Positions 1-7,218 of a stretch of DNA of 13,154 nt are shown piece by piece. The notes under the pieces are model-generated. The model saw only the letters and a list, made by a program, of their open reading frames with translations. It was not told the origin of the DNA and ran no database searches. Numbering within the stretch: the first letter of the stretch is position 1; every line of letters begins with the position of its first letter. The translations under genes and the position numbers were made by a program. This stretch comes from GAS188 sp044445965 (GTDB taxonomy: Bacteria > Pseudomonadota > Alphaproteobacteria > Rhizobiales > Beijerinckiaceae), in contig JBIOEJ010000148.1 of the NCBI GenBank assembly GCA_044445965.1, forward strand, positions 1-13,154. Direction: 5' to 3'.

Positions 1-1741
<1,741 letters not shown>

Positions 1742-1768
1742 TCTCTGAGGCGCGATTTTCGAGGGCTT

Positions 1769-1877
1769 CTAGAGCATTTTCCGGCGAAGTGGTCTCCGGT
1801 TCGCCGCAGAAAATGCGGCTAAATCAAAGAGCTAGAGCCCCGGTCTGATTCAATCGGATCGGATTAGGCTCTAGAGC
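1769..1877. repeat. Intergenic palindromic repeat, two hairpins (Hyphomicrobiales type)
   Basis: Two inverted repeats in tandem. The first pairs GCATTTTC (1774-1781) with GAAAATGC (1809-1816) around a GC-rich loop. The second pairs CTAGAGCC (1832-1839) with GGCTCTAG (1867-1874). CTAGAGC also opens the element at 1769. The layout, including the AGAGCATTTTCCGGCGAAGT motif, matches in my memory the short dispersed intergenic elements common in rhizobial and related chromosomes. It sits between the katG and aqpZ 3' ends, which converge, so it could act as a bidirectional transcription stop; that role is inferred. Confidence 0.75.
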
Positions 1878-1978
1878 GCAGCCGCAAACCAGCATCGGGT
1901 GATCAGGGCCGGATCGAAGCTACGCAAATCCTACGGAGAAGGGGTATCAATTCGCCATTCGCTACTTGCCCTCTTCCC

Positions 1979-2674
1979 TCAGGCCTCGAACAATTTGCTC
2001 CTGAACAGGAAGCCGGCGCAGAGGCCGGCGATCGAGGGCACGATCAGGAACAGCCATATCTGCGAAAGCGCTTTGCCGCCGACGAAGACCGCGGGGCCGA
2101 GCGAGCGCGCCGGGTTAACGCCTACGCCGGTGACATTGATGAAGACGATATGGACGAGCGCGAGCGTCAGGCCGATCGCCAAGCCGGCGGTTGCAGGTTG
2201 GCCGCCGCTCTTCTGGGTCGCGCCGAGGATGGCGGTCAGGAAGATGAGCGTGCCGATGAACTCCGCGAGGACGGCGGCGCCGGTTCCATAGCCTCCGAGA
2301 TAGCCCTCGCCCCAGCCGTCCTGGCCGAGACCATCCTTGGCGATGTCGTAGCCCGCGAGCTTGCCGGTCGCCATCACATAGAGGATGCCGGCCCCGATCA
2401 TTCCCCCGATGAGCTGCGCTATGATGTAGCCCGGCACTTCCGAGGACGGCATCCGTCCTGCCGCCCAGACGCCCAGCGTCACGGCCGGATTGATGTGGCA
2501 CCCCGAGATCGGGCCGATCCCGTAAGCCATCGCCGTCACCGACAGGCCGAAGGTCAGCGCGACCGGCAACATGCCCACCGGAAAGGACGGCCCATATCCT
2601 GCCAGCACGACCGAGCCGCAGCCCATGAGCACCAGCACGGCGGTGCCGAACATTTCAGCGATATACTTATTCAC
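1979..2674 (-). CDS. aqpZ: Aquaporin Z (water channel)
   Basis: Inner-membrane channel of the MIP family, 231 residues, which is the normal AqpZ length, with six hydrophobic helices. Both pore motifs are intact: NPA at 62-64 (GCHINPAVTLG) and NPA at 187-189 followed by Arg190 (GVGVNPARSLGP). Selectivity-filter positions aligned by eye to E. coli AqpZ are Phe42, His175, Val184 and Arg190. The first, second and fourth are typical of a water-selective pore, while Val184 replaces the usual Thr/Cys. The start is GTG at 2674, supported by an excellent AAGGAGGA ribosome site (complement of 2682-2689) seven bases upstream. It is a single-gene unit converging on katG. The Phe/His/Arg filter argues for water rather than glycerol transport. 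Confidence 0.95.
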   Translation of the reverse strand: MNKYIAEMFGTAVLVLMGCGSVVLAGYGPSFPVGMLPVALTFGLSVTAMAYGIGPISGCHINPAVTLGVWAAGRMPSSEVPGYIIAQLIGGMIGAGILYVMATGKLAGYDIAKDGLGQDGWGEGYLGGYGTGAAVLAEFIGTLIFLTAILGATQKSGGQPATAGLAIGLTLALVHIVFINVTGVGVNPARSLGPAVFVGGKALSQIWLFLIVPSIAGLCAGFLFRSKLFEA

Positions 2675-2701
2675 GACGGTGTCCTCCTTCGCCTCTCCAT
2701 A

Positions 2702-2729
2702 GGGCGGGAAGCACGATCGTGGCCTGCCC
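2702..2729. promoter_or_regulatory. Palindrome in the aqpZ leader, possible operator
   Basis: CACGATCGTG (2712-2721) is a perfect 10-base palindrome, flanked by GGGC (2702-2705) and GCCC (2726-2729) that can extend it imperfectly. It lies about 13 bases upstream of the aqpZ ribosome site, where a repressor site or leader hairpin would be placed. No known regulator site is recognised, and a chance palindrome is possible. Confidence 0.25.
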
Positions 2730-2883
2730 CCGACGCGAGCTCTTTGCGTTCGCCCCTCTCGGACGCTATCGCTCGCAGCCCGATCCGTAAATCGGCGGCG
2801 ATGCCCATTCCCCAGATTTGGTCACCGTCGCGCGCGAGCCGGGCGGATCGGGAAGGAGACAGTCTCGAGAGCGGCGCTCACGG

Positions 2884-2981
2884 AGCATGATCCCGGAAAG
2901 TAGGAACCGGTTTTCCGAAAGGATCATGCGAAAACGAAAGACTTCTTGGACTCAAGCGATTCGACCTGAACACATCCCGCT
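2884..2981. repeat. Intergenic palindromic repeat, GCATGATCC family
   Basis: Arms GCATGATCC (2885-2893) and GGATCATGC (2921-2929) are perfect complements. Nested inside are CGGAAA (2894-2899) with TTTCCG (2912-2917) and the palindrome AACCGGTT (2905-2912). A tail runs to CCGCTCTA just before the glycosylase stop codon. The core, close to GATCC-GGAAA-GT-GGAACCGGTTTTCCG, is one I recognise as a widespread short intergenic element of Hyphomicrobiales. It belongs to a different family from the element at 1769-1877. It may protect or end the glycosylase transcript (inference). Confidence 0.75.
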
Positions 2982-4112
2982 CTAACGGCGCGATCGCGCC
3001 AGAAAATCCTCCATGCGCGCGACCTCGGCATCGAAAGCGCGGCGGAAATCGCGTCCCTTCGGGGCCGTGCGGACAAAGCCCGTCTCGACCTGCAATCGCC
3101 CCTGCGCGGTCGAGAGATTCACCCAGCCGACGACCTTGTCGCCGAAGAGCAGCGGCATGGCATAGTAGCCGAATCGGCGCTTCTCGCTCGGCGTATAGGC
3201 CTCGAAGCGATAGTCCCAACCCCAGAGATGCTCGAAGCGGCGCCGATCCCAGACGATCGGATCGAAGGGCGCGAGGAAGCGGACCTTGCGCCGCGTCGCG
3301 CCGCGGTCGAGGGTGGCAGCGAGCGAAGGCCAGAGATAGGTCTCTCCGTCGACCGTTCCGCTTTCGAGCTCGCCCGTGCGCAACAGAGCCTCGACCGCGG
3401 CATGCATGCCGGAAAGACCGGGCGCTCCACGCGCCAGCAGGCCAAGCGTGGGGCGCAGGCCCTTCTGCGGCAAAGGGGCGAGTATGCGCGCCACCAGCAG
3501 CAGCAGGCGCCGCAGCCGCTCCCGCGCCTCGAAGGCCTCTTCGCGCCGCGGCGCGGCCTCATAGATGCGGATGCCGTCGCGGCGCCTGGCGACGCGCAAC
3601 AGCCCGTAATAGTGCAGGCTGTGCAGAGCGCGCGTGGTCGCCTTCGAGAAGCCCCCCCAGCTATTGGTCGCGCGCTCCTTGCCGAACTGCTCCATCAGGT
3701 CTTGCGGATGGGTGGTTCCAGTTTCCTGGACGAAGGCCAGCACCTCGGCGGCAAGGCCAGTCGGCCGGAAGCGTCCGCCCTGCGGATCGGGGCGCGGATG
3801 CAGGAGCCGCGACACCTCCTCCGGCATGAAGCCATAGGCGTAGAGGTAATCCTCCTCGAGGCCGAGCCGCTTGAAGCGGCGTTCGAGGTCGCCCGCGCGG
3901 TAATTCGCGACCCGGTGCCGCAAAATGAGATCTTGCGCTCGGGCCGGCGAGCGGATCGGATCCGCCTGCACGAAGCCGAGCGCCGCGATGGCGCGCGGCA
4001 GCGTCGTCGGCATCATGAGGGAGGCCTCGACCGCTCGTCGGCGGATTTGCTCGAGCGTCAGCGCGGCGTCCTTGGTCCGTTTGCGGGATGCGGCAGCAAC
4101 GTCCTTCTTCAC
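2982..4112 (-). CDS. YcaQ/AlkZ-family winged-helix DNA glycosylase
   Basis: 376-residue protein of the HTH_42 family (formerly DUF1006), whose characterised members AlkZ and E. coli YcaQ (AlkX) remove N7-alkylated guanines and unhook interstrand crosslinks. The catalytic QxD motif of the YcaQ branch is visible as Gln49-Ala-Asp51 in GFVQADPIRSPARAQDL, followed by the family-typical DLILRHRVANY and LEEDYLYAYGFMPEE. The C-terminal half contains APFDPIVWDR and VGWVNLSTAQGRL, as expected. The start is GTG at 4112 with a modest AAGGTG ribosome site seven bases upstream; the N-terminal region fits family length. It lies 121 bases downstream of the DUF350 gene on the same strand. Substrate range is inferred from the family, and annotation pipelines may call it only a winged-helix protein. 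Confidence 0.9.
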   Translation of the reverse strand: MKKDVAAASRKRTKDAALTLEQIRRRAVEASLMMPTTLPRAIAALGFVQADPIRSPARAQDLILRHRVANYRAGDLERRFKRLGLEEDYLYAYGFMPEEVSRLLHPRPDPQGGRFRPTGLAAEVLAFVQETGTTHPQDLMEQFGKERATNSWGGFSKATTRALHSLHYYGLLRVARRRDGIRIYEAAPRREEAFEARERLRRLLLLVARILAPLPQKGLRPTLGLLARGAPGLSGMHAAVEALLRTGELESGTVDGETYLWPSLAATLDRGATRRKVRFLAPFDPIVWDRRRFEHLWGWDYRFEAYTPSEKRRFGYYAMPLLFGDKVVGWVNLSTAQGRLQVETGFVRTAPKGRDFRRAFDAEVARMEDFLARSRR

Positions 4113-4233
4113 GCCTACGCACCTTGGAGTGGATTGCCCGGTCGGCAGCGGCTCTCTTCCCTAGCAAAGGGCGAACGAAACAGAAACAGTCGTCAATGGA
4201 TTTCCAATGGTTGGTTTTCTTGGGGGAATGTCC

Positions 4234-4632
4234 TCAAAAGCTCATCGCCGCCGCGTTGATGATGCCGGCGGCGAGCGAGGCGCAGCCGAGGAACAGCGCG
4301 GCCGTCACCTCGCCGGCGGCGATGCGGCGCGACAGATCGGGCAGGACGAGGCGCACCAGCCAGTAGACGATCACCTGCACGATGAGGGCGACCACCCCCC
4401 ACATGAAGAAATTCGCGAGATTATGGGTGTAGACGATGGCGCTCGACAGAGGCAGCGCGAAACCGATGAGGCTCATGCCGAGCGAGATGGCGGCAGAGAG
4501 CACATTGGCGCGGATGAGTGCCAACTCGTTGTGGTTGGTAGCCAGCACATAGACGATGAGATAGAGCACGACGAGGACGAGCGCGAGCCCGAAGAACTCT
4601 CCGAAATCCGCCAATCGCGCGATCGTGGCCAT
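4234..4632 (-). CDS. DUF350 four-helix membrane protein (YjfL-like)
   Basis: 132-residue integral membrane protein with four predicted helices at about 11-31, 44-66, 73-95 and 110-130, the architecture of DUF350 (E. coli YjfL). The molecular function is unknown. The start is ATG at 4632 (MATIARLADFGEFF), chosen because GGGGAG (complement of 4639-4644) sits six bases before it; an upstream in-frame TTG at 4656 has no ribosome site. On the minus strand GATAAT (complement of 4665-4670) resembles a -10 box, without a clear -35. It is transcribed divergently from the DUF1190 gene, with 83 bases between the two starts. In E. coli yjfL and yjfM are neighbours in one operon, so the pairing is conserved while the orientation is not. 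Confidence 0.88.
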   Translation of the reverse strand: MATIARLADFGEFFGLALVLVVLYLIVYVLATNHNELALIRANVLSAAISLGMSLIGFALPLSSAIVYTHNLANFFMWGVVALIVQVIVYWLVRLVLPDLSRRIAAGEVTAALFLGCASLAAGIINAAAMSF

Positions 4633-4715
4633 TGCCTGCTCCCCGTTGCCTTTCAAAGGGCATGATTATCGTTCAAGATCAACGCCAAATCGGAGCTTCG
4701 GGTTCGAGCCCGCAA

Positions 4716-5447
4716 ATGACGAGAGAGATTGTTTTGCGAAGCCTTTGGCGCGCGCCGCGGCGCGAACTGATGTCGATGTCCATGACCATGGCGGCGATCC
4801 TGGTGGCCGCCGTTCAAACTGACGCTGCTGGCGCAAGAACGCGCAGACCCGCGCCGCTGCCGGCCGCGGCGGCAAGCGCCATCTATGCCGATGAGCGCGA
4901 CTGTACGGCGAAGGGCGCGCTCGAGGCGTCGGAATGCCGCAATGCCGCTTTGAACACGCGCGCCGAATATCAGGAGAAGGCGCCGCGCTTCGACGCCAAC
5001 GAAGCCTGCACGCGCGTCTTCGGCGCCCATAACTGCGCCATGCGCATCGGCGGAGCTCCTGGAGGGATCGGATTCGTCCCCTCCTATAAGGGTTTCACCT
5101 TGTTGCGGGGGAAGGGCGAGGCCGGTATGACGGCGCTGCCCGTGCTCGCGGGCGCCAATGGGGGAGTAGCGTTCGCGCCGCGGCCCGTTACGCGGCCCGA
5201 TACCCAACAGGACGCGGCGCGCGGCGCTCGGGCGCAGGCCATTTGGCAGAATGCGCATGCCCCTGTCATCCGCAGCGCCGGCGGCGCGCTGCGCTATCGC
5301 GAGGCGCCGAAGGGCGCCATGCCGGACCTTTCCGATGACGCGGGCGAGGCGCAATCCGGCCCGGCCGCGACCTATCCCGTCAGCCCCGCGATGCTCAAGG
5401 CGATGCAGGACGAAATGCGGAAATACGGCAGCCCGCCGCCCAAGTGA
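4716..5447 (+). CDS. DUF1190 exported or membrane-anchored protein (YgiB/YjfM-like)
   Basis: 243 residues from ATG 4716. A basic N-terminus (RSLWRAPRREL) and a hydrophobic stretch at about 19-34 suggest a signal peptide or anchor, so most of the chain should be periplasmic. Residues 57-110 carry the DUF1190 signature: Cys63, Cys74, Cys98 and Cys107, with EKAPRFD and VFGAHNC in between, as in E. coli YgiB and YjfM. The C-terminal half is low-complexity and rich in Ala, Gly and Pro, ending KYGSPPPK. The four Cys could form disulfides (inference). The start is uncertain: ATGs at 4662 and 4770 are alternatives, and none has a strong ribosome site. The function is unknown. YgiB homologues usually neighbour a glutathionylspermidine-synthase-like ATP-grasp gene, which is absent here. 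Confidence 0.85.
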   Translation: MTREIVLRSLWRAPRRELMSMSMTMAAILVAAVQTDAAGARTRRPAPLPAAAASAIYADERDCTAKGALEASECRNAALNTRAEYQEKAPRFDANEACTRVFGAHNCAMRIGGAPGGIGFVPSYKGFTLLRGKGEAGMTALPVLAGANGGVAFAPRPVTRPDTQQDAARGARAQAIWQNAHAPVIRSAGGALRYREAPKGAMPDLSDDAGEAQSGPAATYPVSPAMLKAMQDEMRKYGSPPPK

Positions 5448-5504
5448 TATCGCCGAAATAGCGCCTGGCGAGCTTACGGCATGGCCTCGCGTCTCGCCCG
5501 TCGA

Positions 5505-5990
5505 TCAGGTCTTGCCCGGGAGCGTGTCGGTGAAATGCATATGCACGGCGCCTTCCTCGAGGATGACGCGCGAGCGCTGGAAGGCATCGCCCCAGACCGG
5601 ATCGGCATAGTCGGGGGCCGGCGTGCACAGACGCGCGACGCCCGATTGCACGATCGCGCGAGCGCAATCGATGCAGGGGAAGAAGGTCGTCGCCAGCGTC
5701 GCGCCCTCTGTCGTGACGCCGCGCCTTGCCGCCTCGAAGATGGCGTTACGCTCGGCATGCTCCATCCACACGAAACGTCCATCGCCCTCATGTCGCTCCT
5801 CGAGATCCCGCACGCCCTTGGGAAAGGTGTTGCACGCCGCAATCGTCGCGTCGCCATTTGCCGCGAGGAGGACGGCGCCGACATGGCGGACGCGGTTCGG
5901 GCTCGTGCCGGCAATGTCGCGCGCAAGGCGCATCAGCTTGTCGGCATCGAAAGAAGTCGGCTGGGACAAGTCGGTGCGTGCGCCCGTCAC
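5505..5990 (-). CDS. CMP/dCMP-type zinc deaminase
   Basis: 161-residue protein of the cytidine-deaminase superfamily. The zinc and catalytic motifs are intact: His78-Ala-Glu80 in MEHAERNAIF, with Glu80 as the proton shuttle, and Cys106/Cys109 in TFFPCIDCARAIVQSG. The arrangement is closest to dCMP deaminase (zinc-dependent hydrolytic deamination of a nucleotide), but the exact substrate cannot be read from the sequence. I chose the GTG at 5990, which overlaps the TGA of the upstream GST gene by four bases (GTGA) and has GGAGG seven bases before it. The longer ATG reading at 6026 adds a Gly-rich tail inside the GST gene and is less likely. Translational coupling to the GST is expected. Confidence 0.9.
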   Translation of the reverse strand: MTGARTDLSQPTSFDADKLMRLARDIAGTSPNRVRHVGAVLLAANGDATIAACNTFPKGVRDLEERHEGDGRFVWMEHAERNAIFEAARRGVTTEGATLATTFFPCIDCARAIVQSGVARLCTPAPDYADPVWGDAFQRSRVILEEGAVHMHFTDTLPGKT

Positions 5991-6676
5991 GCGCGGGCCT
6001 CCGCCACCTTCTTCACCTGCGGCCAATCGACCTCGTCTTCCGCGATCACCAAGCTCTCCTTGAATGCCTGATCCCGCCAGGCCTTGAAGGCGGGAAGCTC
6101 ATGGATCGCCTCCACATAGGCGCGGCTGACACTGTCGCAGGCGATGTCATAGGTACGAAAGCGCGCGGCCACGGGGGCGAACATGGCATCTGCCGCCGTG
6201 AAGCCGCCGAACAGGAACGAGCTTCCCTGCCCGAATTGACCGCGGGCACCGCGCCAGATTTGCGTGATGCGTGCTACATCCTGCTCGACCGCGGGGTTCA
6301 GCTCGCGCCGCTCGACCGGCCGCCATAGATTCATCGGACAATGGTTTCTCAGCGCCGCGAAACCGGCATGCATTTCCGCGGCGATCGAGCGGGCATGCGC
6401 CCGCGAGGCGGGGTCCGACGGCCATAATCCGGCTTTCGGAAAACGCTCGGCGAGATGATCGAGGATCGCCAGCGATTCCCAGACCACGCTCTCACCGTCG
6501 ATGAGCACCGGCACCTTGCCGGCCGGCGAATGGCGCTTGATCCGCTCCTTGGTGTCCGGCTGGGCGAGCGGAACGAACACTTCCTCGAAGGCGATGCCTG
6601 CCGCGGTCATCGCGATCCAGGCGCGCAAGGACCAGGAGGAGTAGTTTTTGTTCCCGATGACGAGTCTGAGGGACAT
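5987..6676 (-). CDS. Glutathione S-transferase family protein
   Basis: 229-residue cytosolic GST-fold protein. The N-terminal thioredoxin-like domain (about 1-80) starts LVIGNKNYSSWSLRAW, a family-specific segment with the candidate catalytic Ser/Tyr cluster. It contains AGKVPVLIDGESVVWESLAI, in which VPVL and the E-S pair form the glutathione site. The C-terminal helical domain includes FLFGGFTAADAMFAPV. It probably conjugates or reduces electrophiles with glutathione; the substrate is unknown. The start is ATG at 6676 with only a weak AAGG upstream. It is the first gene of a two-gene unit with the deaminase (four-base overlap) and lies 124 bases downstream of the ComEA-like gene, with a hairpin in between. 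Confidence 0.93.
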   Translation of the reverse strand: MSLRLVIGNKNYSSWSLRAWIAMTAAGIAFEEVFVPLAQPDTKERIKRHSPAGKVPVLIDGESVVWESLAILDHLAERFPKAGLWPSDPASRAHARSIAAEMHAGFAALRNHCPMNLWRPVERRELNPAVEQDVARITQIWRGARGQFGQGSSFLFGGFTAADAMFAPVAARFRTYDIACDSVSRAYVEAIHELPAFKAWRDQAFKESLVIAEDEVDWPQVKKVAEARA

Positions 6677-6770
6677 GGGATAAAGCCTTGGCGGTCAAAG
6701 ACAATCGCAACCTTCCGCCGGAACCGAGAGAGCCCGGCGAGTGTCGCAGCGAGATCGGAGGCCCGATTCC

Positions 6771-6799
6771 ATCGGACCGGGAAAGGCACTCGGTCCGAT
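6771..6799 (-). terminator. Hairpin after the ComEA-like gene
   Basis: ATCGGACCG (6771-6779) and CGGTCCGAT (6791-6799) are perfect 9-base complements around an 11-base loop. On the minus strand the hairpin begins two bases after the TGA of the ComEA-like gene. There is no T-run after the stem, so it may be a weak intrinsic terminator, a 3'-end stabiliser or an attenuator between this gene and the GST. Confidence 0.55.
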
Positions 6800-6800
6800 C

Positions 6801-7118
6801 TCACTTCTGCTTGGCGATGATCTTGTCCTTGATCTGCTGATAGACGCTGTCGGGGATGATGCCCTTCTGCACCAGCTCATCCTTGCCCTTGTAGGGGCGG
6901 CCCTTGATGATGGCGTCGGAGCGGACATCGCCGATGCCGGGGAGCGCCGACAGCTCCTTCTTGGTCGCCGAGTTGATGTCGATAAGCGCCTCGGCCGCCA
7001 GCACGATCGCGGCTCCGGGGCGGTCGGCTGGTGCCGCGCCCGGCAAGGCCAAGGCGCCTGAGAATGGCGCGCAGACGAGGCTCAGCGCGGAAAGAGCGAG
7101 GATCGAAGGAAAACGCAT
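6801..7118 (-). CDS. Secreted ComEA-like helix-hairpin-helix protein
   Basis: 105 residues. An N-terminal signal peptide (MRFPSILALSALSLVCAPFSG, about 1-24) is followed by a short Ala/Pro linker and a ComEA-type DNA-binding domain at about 45-105. Seen in it: IDINSATKKELSALPGIG, the first hairpin with its PGIG turn, then the AIIKGRPYKGKDELVQ helix, a second repeat around GIIPDSVYQQIKDKI, and a Lys-rich end. ComEA proteins bind incoming DNA in the periplasm during transformation. This short form is common in Hyphomicrobiales, and its role there is unproven. The start is firm: ATG at 7118 with GGAGG (complement of 7125-7129) five to six bases upstream. No other competence genes are present, so uptake function is only inferred. 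Confidence 0.9.
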   Translation of the reverse strand: MRFPSILALSALSLVCAPFSGALALPGAAPADRPGAAIVLAAEALIDINSATKKELSALPGIGDVRSDAIIKGRPYKGKDELVQKGIIPDSVYQQIKDKIIAKQK

Positions 7119-7218
7119 GCCATGCCTCCAGACTGGCTGATGCCGAAGATGCAGGCACTCTAGGCAGGATTTTGCCGCGTGTCACACCTGCGCCGAGCCA
7201 TCGCGCTGCGGCTCTTTC

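Larger units (their letters stand above)
2675..2981. other. 307-base gene-free stretch upstream of aqpZ
   Basis: No credible coding sequence on either strand. From the aqpZ side it holds the ribosome site, a 10-base palindrome at 2712-2721, a weak inverted repeat CCGAT/ATCGG near 2790-2810, the palindrome GAGACAGTCTC at 2856-2866, and the dispersed repeat at 2884-2981 that abuts the stop codon of the glycosylase gene. The aqpZ promoter should lie here, but I see no convincing -35/-10 pair. Confidence 0.5.

Noticed and set aside
2150..2890. Plus-strand open frame crossing aqpZ and its upstream region
   Set aside because: It is antisense to aqpZ, and the part beyond aqpZ shows no protein-like pattern or start signal.
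3228..4259. Plus-strand open frame of 343 codons opposite the DNA glycosylase
   Set aside because: Antisense shadow; the minus-strand protein has family motifs and a plausible start.
5448..5504. Possible bidirectional terminator between the converging DUF1190 and deaminase genes
   Set aside because: The gap is only 57 bases and I found no stem of convincing length.
7195..7214. GAGCC/GGCTC stem after the phosphodiesterase gene
   Set aside because: Only five base pairs with a 10-base loop and no T-run; too weak to call a terminator in GC-rich DNA.
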